A DNA stretch of 7,849 nucleotides from Coriobacteriia bacterium (GTDB taxonomy: Bacteria; Actinomycetota; Coriobacteriia; Anaerosomatales; SLCP01). The notes below the pieces were generated by a model. That model saw only the letters and a program-made list of their open reading frames with translations. It did not search any database and was not told where the DNA came from. The translations under genes and the position numbers were made by a program. Location: contig SLCP01000138.1 of the NCBI GenBank assembly GCA_007125735.1, positions 1 to 7,849 of the forward strand, given 5' to 3'. This document shows, one piece after another, positions 1 through 6,987 of this stretch (position 1 is the first letter of the stretch; the number at the start of each line of letters is the position of its first letter).

Positions 1-3000
1 CCCGGCGAGGTCGCCGGCACCGGTGTCGACGACGACGGCAACGGCTACATCGACGACGTCCACGGCATCAACGCGATCACCGGCACCGGCGACCCGTTCG
101 ACGACCACGGCCACGGCACGCACTGTGCGGGCACGATCGGCGCCGTGGGAGACAACGGGATCGGCATCACCGGTGTGAACTGGGACGTCTCCATCATGGC
201 GGTCAAGATGCTCGACGCTAACGGCAACGGCACGGTCGCGAGCGCCATCGCCGCGTTCGAGTACGCCGCGGCGCACGGCGCGGACATCATCAGCAACTCG
301 TGGGGTGGCTTCTATCCGTTCAGCCAGGCCGAGTACGACGCGATCGCCTCCATCGACGCACTCTTCGTCTTCGCTGCTGGCAACGAAGGCAGGGACAACG
401 ATGGCCTCTACAAGTACTACCCGGCCTCCTACGACCTCCCCAACATCATCTCGGTCGGTGCGTCGGACCACAACGACCAGCGCGCCGGTTTCAGCAACAT
501 CGGTGCGACGACGGTCGACGTGTTCGCGCCTGGTGTAGGCATCCTCAGCACGGTGCCCACCGGCACCAAGACCTTCGTGCCCGACGTCGACGAGGTGCTC
601 TTCTCGCACGATTTCTCGACCACGGTAGGCTGGGACCTTAGTTACTATGACGGTACTCCGTGGGCACGCTCGACGTCTGTATACGTGTCCGCGCCGTCGA
701 GCCTCGGATACACCGGATACGAGGCAGGCGACGGTGCCTTTGCCGATTCGCCCGCGATCGACTGCTCGGGAGTCGAGACGGTGTTCGTCAACGCTAAGGT
801 GCGCTACGACATGGGACCCGATGACGTCTTCTACGTCGACGTACACGACGGCACCGACTGGTGGGTCGTGAAGTCGATGACGGGCTCCTCGGACGGCGAG
901 TTCGAAGACGTGTGGATCGACGTCAGCGAGTGGGCGGCGGGCGTGGACGACTTCCGGGTGAGCTTCGCGTTCGAGAGCGGCGGTTCGTCCGGCTCCGTCG
1001 ACGGCTACGAGGGTGTGTACGTCGACGATGTCCGCGTTGTGACGCCCGTCGAGACGGGGACGTACTTCGCCGACTCGTTCGACTCGCTCGATGCGTGGGA
1101 TGTCTCCGAGTACGAGGTGAAGGCGTGGGAGCTCTCCTCGGCTCACACCGTATCCCCGCCCACGAGTCTCGCACACCGCGACTATGCCGACGATGAGTTC
1201 TCCCTGGCGACGCAGCGCGATGCGATCGATATGCGCGGCGCGGACGCTGCGCTGCTGCGCTTCAAGGCCCGCTACGACATCGAGGGCATGTACGACTGGT
1301 TCATGGTCGCGACGCTCAACGACGGCACGCCTCACATCCCGCTCGCGCGTACCGGTGACTCGGAGCGGTGGCGGACGCACTCAGCGCTGCTTCCGACAGC
1401 CCCCGGACAGAACGTCGCCGCCGCGTTCGTCCTTGCGAGCGACGAAGAATTCAGTTCCGCCGCCGGTTACGAGGGCGTGTACGTCGACGACGTGGAGTGG
1501 GTGGGACTTTCCGGCACGTGGGTCGCCGAGGATGCATCGCGCGCCTACGCGTACAAGAACGGCACCTCGATGGCGACGCCTCACGTCGCCGGGATAGCCG
1601 CTCTGCTGCTGTCGGTCGATCCGACCGTGGATTGGGAGACCCTCAAAGGCATCATCCTCGACACGGCCGAGCCGCGACCCGCTCTTGCCGGTCTGTGCGT
1701 GACTGGCGCCCGCGTCGACGCCGTCGCGGCGCTTGTGGAGCTTGCGGGCGACACGATCCCGCCGGTCACTACCGCCTCAGGGATTCCCGCCGGTTGGACG
1801 AACACCGACGTGACCGTGACCCTCTCGGCCACCGACTCCTACTCCGGTGTGGCGGCGACCTACTACCGGATCGGCGCTGGCGAGGACACGACCTACACCG
1901 CGCCGTTCACCGTGACTGCCGAGGGGCAGACACCGGTCGCGTATTGGAGTGTGGACAACGCCGAGAACGTCGAGGCCGAGAAGAGCGCGACGGTCAGGAT
2001 CGACAGAACGCCGCCACAGACCAGCGCCGAGGTCGCGGGCGACGGCTCGGCGAGCGTCTCGGTGACGCTCTCTGCGCACGATGCGCTTTCGGGGGTCGCC
2101 ACGACGCGCTGGCGCCTGGGAGACGCGGGCGGTTGGACGGCTGGCACATCGGTGACGGTCATGGCCGGCGGGGATCACACCTTGTACTTCTACTCGGCCG
2201 ACAACGCCGGTAACGCCGAGGAGCCCGGTTCGGTGACGTTCACCGTCGTCGAGCCGCCGCCCCCCGTGATCGGGGTCGCGGGTGCCGATCGCGTGGCGAC
2301 CGCCATCGAGGCCTCCAAGCGCGCGTACCCGGATGACGGCAGTGTCGACACCGTGGTCATCGCCACCGCCATGAACTGGCCTGACGCGCTCGGCGGCACG
2401 GCACTCGCCGGTGCCCTCGACGGACCCGTGCTCCTGGTGAACTCGACGCTCGCCGCTACCGTCAGCGCGGAGATCGCTCGCCTCGGCGCGCAGCGCGCCA
2501 TCGTGCTCGGTGGAACCGGTGCGGTGAGCACGGCTGTCGAGTCCGCGCTGAAGATCCAGCTCGGTGCGGCCAACGTCGAGCGCCTTGACGGCGCGGACCG
2601 CTATCAGACCGCCGACAAGGTCGCCGTGCGCACCATCGCCGAGAGTACGGCGCGCGGCGACTACGACGGCACGGCGTTCGTTGCGACCGGCGCCAACTTC
2701 CCCGACGCGCTCGCCGCAGCCCCGCTCGCCGCGGCAGGCGGCTGGCCACTCTTCCTGGCGAACCCGGCAACCGGGCTCTCGCCCGCGAGCAAGGCTGCGA
2801 TGTCGGGCGTCGAGCGCGCGCTCGTCTTGGGTGGCGAGGCCGTCGTGAAGCCCGAGACCGAGACGTACCTCACTACTCGGTTCGGCACGAGCGGTGTCAC
2901 GCGTCTTGCCGGCCCGGACCGCTACACGACCGCCGTCGCAGTCGCCATGCACGCCGTCGAGCACGAGGGCCACGTGTGGGACCGCGTGGGCATCACCACC

Positions 3001-3210
3001 GGGGCGAACTTCCCCGATGCGCTCGCGGGCGGTGTCGTGCAGGGCAAGGTGGGCTCGGTCATGCTGCTCACCACGCCCAACACGTTGTCGACGTGCACGG
3101 CTCTCGCGCTGTCGGCCAACAAGGACGCCATCGACACGGTGACGTTCTATGGTGGTGATGGCGCGGTGAGCCCGGCAGTACGTGCCGCGGTCATGGCCCG
3201 CCTCCAGTAG
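1..3210 (+). CDS. Cell-wall-anchored subtilisin-like (S8) serine protease, 5'-partial
   Basis: The frame is open from base 1 to the TAG at 3208-3210 (1069 codons), so the true start, the signal peptide and the catalytic Asp (DTG motif) lie upstream of the window. The first codons encode DDDGNGYIDD, an Asp-rich segment common just after the Asp motif in bacterial subtilases. Visible S8 motifs are HGHGTHCAG (catalytic His codon 112-114), AAGNEG (oxyanion Asn 382-384), APG (526-534) and NGTSMATPHVAG (catalytic Ser 1567-1569). About 345 residues separate APG from Ser, against roughly 20 in subtilisin, because two similar jelly-roll/MAM-like domains are inserted (595-1506). After the catalytic domain come two Ig-like domains with DNAEN/DNAGN motifs (about 1750-2253), a Pro-rich linker and three CWB2 repeats (2269-3207) that probably bind a wall polymer. 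The product should be an extracellular, wall-attached endopeptidase; its substrate is unknown. An internal ATG at 145 is not the start, since the catalytic His precedes it. Confidence 0.95.
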   Translation, partial: PGEVAGTGVDDDGNGYIDDVHGINAITGTGDPFDDHGHGTHCAGTIGAVGDNGIGITGVNWDVSIMAVKMLDANGNGTVASAIAAFEYAAAHGADIISNSWGGFYPFSQAEYDAIASIDALFVFAAGNEGRDNDGLYKYYPASYDLPNIISVGASDHNDQRAGFSNIGATTVDVFAPGVGILSTVPTGTKTFVPDVDEVLFSHDFSTTVGWDLSYYDGTPWARSTSVYVSAPSSLGYTGYEAGDGAFADSPAIDCSGVETVFVNAKVRYDMGPDDVFYVDVHDGTDWWVVKSMTGSSDGEFEDVWIDVSEWAAGVDDFRVSFAFESGGSSGSVDGYEGVYVDDVRVVTPVETGTYFADSFDSLDAWDVSEYEVKAWELSSAHTVSPPTSLAHRDYADDEFSLATQRDAIDMRGADAALLRFKARYDIEGMYDWFMVATLNDGTPHIPLARTGDSERWRTHSALLPTAPGQNVAAAFVLASDEEFSSAAGYEGVYVDDVEWVGLSGTWVAEDASRAYAYKNGTSMATPHVAGIAALLLSVDPTVDWETLKGIILDTAEPRPALAGLCVTGARVDAVAALVELAGDTIPPVTTASGIPAGWTNTDVTVTLSATDSYSGVAATYYRIGAGEDTTYTAPFTVTAEGQTPVAYWSVDNAENVEAEKSATVRIDRTPPQTSAEVAGDGSASVSVTLSAHDALSGVATTRWRLGDAGGWTAGTSVTVMAGGDHTLYFYSADNAGNAEEPGSVTFTVVEPPPPVIGVAGADRVATAIEASKRAYPDDGSVDTVVIATAMNWPDALGGTALAGALDGPVLLVNSTLAATVSAEIARLGAQRAIVLGGTGAVSTAVESALKIQLGAANVERLDGADRYQTADKVAVRTIAESTARGDYDGTAFVATGANFPDALAAAPLAAAGGWPLFLANPATGLSPASKAAMSGVERALVLGGEAVVKPETETYLTTRFGTSGVTRLAGPDRYTTAVAVAMHAVEHEGHVWDRVGITTGANFPDALAGGVVQGKVGSVMLLTTPNTLSTCTALALSANKDAIDTVTFYGGDGAVSPAVRAAVMARLQ
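595..1506 (+). repeat. Two tandem jelly-roll/MAM-like domains inserted in the protease catalytic domain
   Basis: Two homologous units of about 149 residues each lie at 595-1041 and 1060-1506. Each begins with an F-S/D-x-x-DxW/GW type strand (SHDFSTTVGW; ADSFDSLDAW). Each has a central A/V-K/R-x-R-Y-D segment (AKVRYDM; FKARYDI) and ends in the identical ten residues GYEGVYVDDV (1003-1032 and 1465-1494). The D/N-rich beta pattern and the closing GxYVDDV strand resemble the MAM/VEG-type jelly-roll domains of InhA-like secreted peptidases. I made that family assignment by eye. The units sit in the loop just before the catalytic Ser, where subtilisin has only a short turn. Protein identity between the units is moderate and the DNA has diverged, so the duplication is not recent. 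Confidence 0.75.
1750..2253 (+). repeat. Two Ig-like stalk domains of the protease
   Basis: Two domains of roughly 85 residues each begin with a Pro-Pro motif (DTIPPVTT at 1750 and RTPPQTS at 2005). Each contains V-T-V/V-S-V-T-L-S-A-x-D-x-x-S-G-V-A-x-T, followed by an aromatic strand ending in SVDNAEN or SADNAGN. This is the pattern of bacterial Ig-like/OmpL47-type repeats used as spacers in secreted proteins. They probably hold the catalytic domain away from the wall-binding CWB2 repeats. A specific Pfam family cannot be fixed by eye. Confidence 0.7.
2269..3207 (+). repeat. Triple CWB2 (cell wall-binding repeat 2) module of the protease
   Basis: Three tandem units of about 100 residues start near 2269 (VAGADRVATA), 2575 (LDGADRYQTA) and 2896 (LAGPDRYTTA). 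Each has the CWB2 hallmarks: G-x-D/N-R-x-x-T-A; a strand ending in A-T/T-T-x-x-N-W/F-P-D-A-L; a P-V/P-L/V-M-L-L strand; and a closing V-L-G-G or Y-G-G-D-G-A-V segment. In Clostridioides difficile, triple CWB2 modules form a trimeric unit that binds an anionic wall polymer. The same non-covalent anchoring is inferred here, since no sortase motif or C-terminal membrane segment follows. Confidence 0.92.
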
Positions 3211-3269
3211 ACGGGGGCCGTGCGCAGGGGCTTCCTTCGAGCGGCAGATGCGGAGTTGTTGTGCAGAAA

Positions 3270-3299
3270 GCCGTGCGTTCCGCACCCTCCCGGCACGGC
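3270..3299 (+). other. Alternative hairpins downstream of the protease gene
   Basis: GCCGTGC (3270-3276) pairs perfectly with GCACGGC (3293-3299) across a 16-nt loop. The overlapping GTGCG-TTC-CGCAC (3273-3285) forms a tighter 5-bp hairpin. The two structures share bases and cannot form together. No U-run follows, so this could be a weak or Rho-assisted 3' end, or chance pairing in GC-rich DNA. Confidence 0.3.
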
Positions 3300-3302
3300 G
3301 CG

Positions 3303-3311
3303 TGCTAGCCT
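3303..3311 (+). promoter_or_regulatory. Possible extended -10 promoter element for the propeller protein gene
   Basis: TGCTAGCCT fits the extended -10 form TGn-TAnnnT. No recognisable -35 hexamer lies 16-18 bp upstream. A start about 6-8 bp downstream would fall near 3317-3319, inside the inverted repeat at 3315-3330, and would give a leader of about 70 nt before the ATG at 3387. This is motif matching by eye and needs start-site mapping. Confidence 0.35.
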
Positions 3312-3314
3312 CGA

Positions 3315-3330
3315 TGTAACTGGTGTTACA
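3315..3330 (+). promoter_or_regulatory. Perfect inverted repeat TGTAAC-N4-GTTACA, candidate operator
   Basis: The 6-bp arms at 3315-3320 and 3325-3330 are exact reverse complements around the spacer TGGT. The site is AT-richer than its surroundings and lies just downstream of the possible -10 element, where a dimeric repressor would block initiation. No regulator gene is present in the window, and I do not recognise the motif as belonging to a specific regulator family. Confidence 0.4.
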
Positions 3331-3370
3331 AACCACACCACGCATCCGGCCGGCAGCTCATCCTCGGGTA

Positions 3371-3377
3371 AGAAGGG
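3371..3377 (+). promoter_or_regulatory. Ribosome binding site of the propeller protein gene
   Basis: AGAAGGG lies 9 nt before the ATG at 3387. This supports that ATG over the in-frame internal ATG at 3414, which would also remove the basic start of the signal peptide. Confidence 0.75.
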
Positions 3378-3386
3378 TAGTTCCGA

Positions 3387-6300
3387 ATGCGCGCACTCTC
3401 GTTCTCGCGGGCGATGTCCGTCGCCCTCGCCGCTGTGCTCCTGTTCGCGTCCGCTCCGCTCGTCAGCACACCTCCATCGGCTCTTGCCAGCTCGCCTCCG
3501 GCGGACGTCGACTACAACTCGGTGAGCTTCGTCGATTCGAGTCGCGGCTGGGTCGCCGGCACCAAGGGTACGATCATCCGCACGCGCAACGGGGGCGCGA
3601 ACTGGCAGACGCTCTCCACTGGGACGACCGACGACTTCGTCGCGGTGAGCTTCGTCGATCAGCACAAGGGCTGGGCGCTCACGAGCAGCGCCCGGGTGTA
3701 CCGCACCGAGAACGGCGGCGACTCGTGGCAGCGGATGAGCGCGCTGACGTTTCGTAGTGTGTCCATCAACTCACCATTCTATGATCCCGTCGGCTACGAC
3801 CTGCACTTCACCGACGATCAGCACGGCTTCCTCGTCGCGCGAGCGTATCCGCCGGCATCCGGTCACTCAAACGTTCTCGGTCTCGTGTATCGGACGCAAG
3901 ACGGCGGCACCTCATGGGACCTCGTGTTCGAGGGGCCCGACCATCGGCAGCCAGGTGACACGTATCCGTTCTCGGGCAACGCGATCCTGCGCGCCGTCGA
4001 CTTCGCGAGTCCGACCCACGGCTGGGTCGTGGGCGTCGATCGGCACAACTTCGCCTACCGCCCCATCGTCATGCGCACCACACAGGGCGGCGGCTCGGGT
4101 CAGTGGACCTCGGCCGGGACCGGCATCCCGGGGACCGCGGACCTCCACGGCGTCTCGTTCGCCACCACGCAGGTGGGACTCGCAGTCGGATCGAAGCTGA
4201 GCGTCAACAAGACTACCAATACCGTCACCCACGTGGGCGGGGCGATCTACAAGTCGACCAACGGCGGTTCGACGTGGGCGGAGAAGTCCTCGGGCACGAC
4301 CGCGCTCCTACGCGACGTCTTCATGCTCGATGCCCAGCACGCATGGGCGGTAGGGGACTCGGGGACGATACGGCGTACCGTGGACGGTGGTGAGACGTGG
4401 AACTTGCCAAGCTGGGTCCAGAGAGCAGTGGTCTCTCTGCGCTCGGCACAGGTGATCGGAAGCCCCTCGGACCTCAAGGGTTGGCTTGCGGGCGCCTCCG
4501 GTCGCGTGCGCATCACGACCGACGGTCAGAACTGGTGGACGCCCGAGCCGCAGACGGACGGTCCGCCGATCACCGGTCTGACCTCGCCCACGCATCCGTC
4601 TTCGGCGACGTGGTACCAGAGCAGCCAGCCGGTGACGTTCACGTGGGATCAGCCGTCGTGGGACGCCGAGGTCGAGGGCTACTCCGTGTCGCTCAGCCAG
4701 GACTCCGCGACCGTCCCCAACGACACGATCGATCTGAGTGGCGCGTCGAGCACCATCCGTACTTACGACGGACCTAAGGCCGACGGCACCTGGTACTTCA
4801 AAGTCAAGGCGAAAGACGAGATCGGCCTATGGGGACCGGTCGCATCGTGGACGCTGCGCCTCGACGCGACGGCTCCTACGGGTTCCATCGTGATCAACGG
4901 TGGTGCCGCCGTGACCGCACGCGCCGAGGTTGACGTGGCCTCGGACATGGATTTCGGGCCGAGCGGCCCGCATGCGACGCAGGCCATGCGCTTCAGTGTC
5001 GACGGCGGTGCCACGTGGGGCGCGTGGCAGCAGTTCGAGAGCGAGATCACGCTGACGCTGCCAGGCGATGATGGCCTCAAGACCGTACACGCCGAGTTCC
5101 GCGACAAGGCGGGCAACGTCTCTGCGACGCTGTCCGACACCATCACTCTCGACACGGACGAGCCGGCCATCACGTCGCTCACGTCGAGCACGCACAGCCC
5201 CCAGACGGCGTGGCACAGCGCGCGCGACGTCGAGCTGGCCTGGACCGGCGAGGCGCCGACCGGTATCACGGGCTACTCGTACTCGTGGTCGGGGGATCCG
5301 GCAGACGAGCCCGACGAGAACGTCGACATCACCGGCACCACCCTCTCTATCCCCGGAGTCGCCGATGGCGTGTGGTACTTCAAGGTACGCGCTGAGGACA
5401 ACGACGGCCAGTGGGGCCCGCCGGTCTCGCGTACGGTACGCATCGACGGGACGCTCCCCTCGGCGACAATCGAGATCGACGGCGGCGCGTCCTACACGAA
5501 CTCGGCCGATGTGACCGTAGGCAGCGCGGTGGAGTGGGGGCCGAGCGGTCCGCACCCCACGGAAGCGCTGAGCGTCAGCACCGATGGCGGCGCTACGCGG
5601 AGCGCACCGCAGCCCTACGACCCCGCGATCGCGCTCACACTGCCCGGTGGTGACGGGCCTAAGACGGTGCACGTCGAGTTTCGCGACGCGGCAGACAACA
5701 CTGCTGCGTTCTCGGACACGATCACGCTCGACACGGCCGCTCCCACCGGCACTGTCACTGTCGCCAAGAGCGGGACCTTCGATTCGACCGGCGAGGTCGA
5801 CGTGGGTTGGACCGTCGATTTCGGGCCGAGCGACCCGCACCCCACAGAGGCGATGCGCTTCAGCACCGACGGCGGCGTGACGTGGAGCGCGTGGGAGCCC
5901 TACGCTGCGGCCACGACGCTGACCCTGCCCACGACGCCCGGCTCGTGGGCGGTGACCGCACAGTTTCGTGACGGGGCGGGCAACATCGGGACCCTCGTCG
6001 GCACTCTTGAGATCCAGCCCCCCGTCCTTTCAGTGGCAGGCGCCGATCGCATCGCGACCGCGCTTGCGACGTCGCTGCTCGCCTACCCTGAGGGCCTGGC
6101 CGCGGACGGCGCCAAGACCGTCGTCATCGCGACCGGGATGAACTGGCCCGATGCGCTTGGCGGAACCGCGCTTGCCGGAGCGCTCGATGCACCGGTTCTA
6201 CTCACCGACACGAACACGCTCCCGCAGCCCGTCCTCACTGAGATCGAGCGCCTCGGTGCCGAGAAAGCCATCATCTTGGGTGGCACGAGTGCGGTGGGTG

Positions 6301-6977
6301 CTGCAGTCGAGTCAGCCCTCGAGACCGCACTCGGTGGCGCCGCCAACGTCGATCGCATCGCAGGCAACGACCGCTACGCGACAGCGAACCGGATCGCGCG
6401 CGAGGTGATCGACCTCCTCGGCACCGAGTACGACGGCACGGCGTTCGTTGCGACCGGCGGCAACTTCCCCGATGCGCTCGCCGCAGCTCCGCTCGCCGCA
6501 GCGAACGGGTGGCCGCTCTACCTCGCGAATCCTGCCAGTGGCATCTCGCCGGCAACCGCCACCGCGATGGCGGGCGTCGAGCGCGTGCTCATCCTCGGCG
6601 GAACGGGCGCGGTGAGCGCGCAGACACAGACCGCGCTCAACGCGACTTTCGGCGCCGCGAACGTCGACCGCCTCTCGGGCGCCGACCGCTATGCGACGGC
6701 GGTGGCTGTAGCGAACCACGCCGTCACTGAGGCGGGGCACACGTGGGACCGCGTCGGAATCGCCACGGGCGCCGCGTTCCCCGACGCGCTCGCCGGCGGC
6801 GTGCTGCAGGGCAAGGTGGGCTCGGTCATGCTCCTCACGACGCCTACGACCCTCAACACCCACGCTCAGGCGGCACTCGGCGCCAACAAGGACGCGATCG
6901 ACACCGTCACGTTCTTTGGTGGTGATGGCGCGGTCAGCCAGGCGGTGCGTGCAGCGGTGCAGAGCGCGGTGCAGTAG
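3387..6977 (+). CDS. Secreted Ycf48/BNR-type propeller protein with Fn3/Ig-like stalk and triple CWB2 anchor
   Basis: A complete gene of 1196 codons ending in TAG. Residues 1-34 form a Sec signal peptide: basic start MRALSFSR, hydrophobic core AALAAVLLFASA-like, and cleavage probably after ALA at 32-34. Residues about 39-390 form a beta-propeller with seven BNR/Ycf48-type turns of the form [RK]-T-x-[ND]-G-G-x-x-W, at residues 65, 106, 169, 230, 289, 330 and 376; the fourth (TTQGGGSGQW) and seventh (TTDGQNWW) are degenerate. The nearest named family is the PSII_BNR/Ycf48-like group (PF14870), but no photosynthesis role is implied. Residues 395-877 hold five beta domains in the order A-B-A-B-B, and residues 880-1196 are three CWB2 repeats. 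No catalytic motif is visible. A surface binding or adhesion protein on a stalk is inferred. Its CWB2 part matches that of the upstream protease closely. The DUF1622 gene begins 24 nt after its stop. Confidence 0.95.
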   Translation: MRALSFSRAMSVALAAVLLFASAPLVSTPPSALASSPPADVDYNSVSFVDSSRGWVAGTKGTIIRTRNGGANWQTLSTGTTDDFVAVSFVDQHKGWALTSSARVYRTENGGDSWQRMSALTFRSVSINSPFYDPVGYDLHFTDDQHGFLVARAYPPASGHSNVLGLVYRTQDGGTSWDLVFEGPDHRQPGDTYPFSGNAILRAVDFASPTHGWVVGVDRHNFAYRPIVMRTTQGGGSGQWTSAGTGIPGTADLHGVSFATTQVGLAVGSKLSVNKTTNTVTHVGGAIYKSTNGGSTWAEKSSGTTALLRDVFMLDAQHAWAVGDSGTIRRTVDGGETWNLPSWVQRAVVSLRSAQVIGSPSDLKGWLAGASGRVRITTDGQNWWTPEPQTDGPPITGLTSPTHPSSATWYQSSQPVTFTWDQPSWDAEVEGYSVSLSQDSATVPNDTIDLSGASSTIRTYDGPKADGTWYFKVKAKDEIGLWGPVASWTLRLDATAPTGSIVINGGAAVTARAEVDVASDMDFGPSGPHATQAMRFSVDGGATWGAWQQFESEITLTLPGDDGLKTVHAEFRDKAGNVSATLSDTITLDTDEPAITSLTSSTHSPQTAWHSARDVELAWTGEAPTGITGYSYSWSGDPADEPDENVDITGTTLSIPGVADGVWYFKVRAEDNDGQWGPPVSRTVRIDGTLPSATIEIDGGASYTNSADVTVGSAVEWGPSGPHPTEALSVSTDGGATRSAPQPYDPAIALTLPGGDGPKTVHVEFRDAADNTAAFSDTITLDTAAPTGTVTVAKSGTFDSTGEVDVGWTVDFGPSDPHPTEAMRFSTDGGVTWSAWEPYAAATTLTLPTTPGSWAVTAQFRDGAGNIGTLVGTLEIQPPVLSVAGADRIATALATSLLAYPEGLAADGAKTVVIATGMNWPDALGGTALAGALDAPVLLTDTNTLPQPVLTEIERLGAEKAIILGGTSAVGAAVESALETALGGAANVDRIAGNDRYATANRIAREVIDLLGTEYDGTAFVATGGNFPDALAAAPLAAANGWPLYLANPASGISPATATAMAGVERVLILGGTGAVSAQTQTALNATFGAANVDRLSGADRYATAVAVANHAVTEAGHTWDRVGIATGAAFPDALAGGVLQGKVGSVMLLTTPTTLNTHAQAALGANKDAIDTVTFFGGDGAVSQAVRAAVQSAVQ
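3504..4556 (+). repeat. Seven BNR/Ycf48-type propeller repeats
   Basis: Seven Asp-box-like turns start near 3579, 3702, 3891, 4074, 4251, 4374 and 4512. Most are preceded by a strand of the form V/A-x-F-x-[DS]-x-x-x-G-[WL]-A/V (for example SFVDSSRGWVAG and FMLDAQHAWAVG), which is the Ycf48-like blade signature. Seven units would close a single seven-bladed propeller, the fold known for Ycf48. Blade spacing is uneven (about 41 to 63 residues), with longer inserts in blades 3 to 5. Confidence 0.8.
4569..6017 (+). repeat. A-B-A-B-B array of Fn3-like (A) and Ig-like (B) domains
   Basis: A units lie at 4569-4871 and 5166-5450. They share I-T-x-L-T-S-x-T-H near the start and D-G-x-W-Y-F-K-V-[KR]-A-x-D near the end, a Fn3-like pattern. 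B units lie at 4872-5165, 5451-5738 and 5739-6017. They share GPSxPHxTEA (positions 4956, 5538 and 5823), a D-G-G-x-T-W-x-A-W segment and V-x-x-[EQ]-F-R-D-x-A-[GD]-N. The second B unit has Arg (5598-5600) and Pro in place of the two Trp. The array probably forms a rigid stalk between the propeller and the wall anchor. Confidence 0.8.
6024..6974 (+). repeat. Triple CWB2 module of the propeller protein
   Basis: Three CWB2 units start near 6024 (VAGADRIATA), 6348 (IAGNDRYATA) and 6663 (LSGADRYATA). They carry the NWPDAL, NFPDAL and AFPDAL motifs and end in FFGGDGAVS near the C-terminus. They align with the protease module unit for unit. Two perfect DNA matches, 31 bp (2662-2692 with 6429-6459) and 28 bp (3038-3065 with 6805-6832), share the same offset of 3767, so no indel separates them. 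Confidence 0.92.
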
Positions 6978-6987
6978 AATCGCATAC

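Larger units (their letters stand above)
3211..3386 (+). other. Intergenic region between the two surface-protein genes
   Basis: This 176-bp spacer holds no convincing small gene. From left to right it contains a pair of mutually exclusive hairpins (3270-3299), a possible extended -10 element (3303-3311), a perfect inverted repeat (3315-3330) and the ribosome binding site of the next gene (3371-3377). No T-tract follows the hairpins, so a classical intrinsic terminator for the protease gene was not found. Read-through into the next gene cannot be excluded. Confidence 0.6.

Noticed and set aside
145..147. ATG at 145 as the start of the protease
   Set aside because: The frame is open upstream to base 1 and encodes the catalytic His motif (HGHGTHCAG) before this ATG, so the gene must start outside the window.
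1368..2213. Plus-strand open frame of 281 codons within the protease gene
   Set aside because: It is an Arg-rich shifted-frame translation of the Ser-motif and Ig-like region, with no sign of real coding.
1777..3345. Long open frame on the minus strand (522 codons) opposite the protease gene
   Set aside because: It is very rich in Arg, His, Gly and Ala with no recognisable domain, and lies opposite clear Ig-like and CWB2 coding sequence. It is the expected shadow of strong G/C bias at third positions.
3504..4556. Sialidase (neuraminidase) reading of the BNR repeats
   Set aside because: The Asp-box-like turns fit, but I see no Arg triad or FRIP-type motif of sialidases. The blade strands (F-x-D-x-x-x-G-W-A) fit Ycf48-like propellers better.
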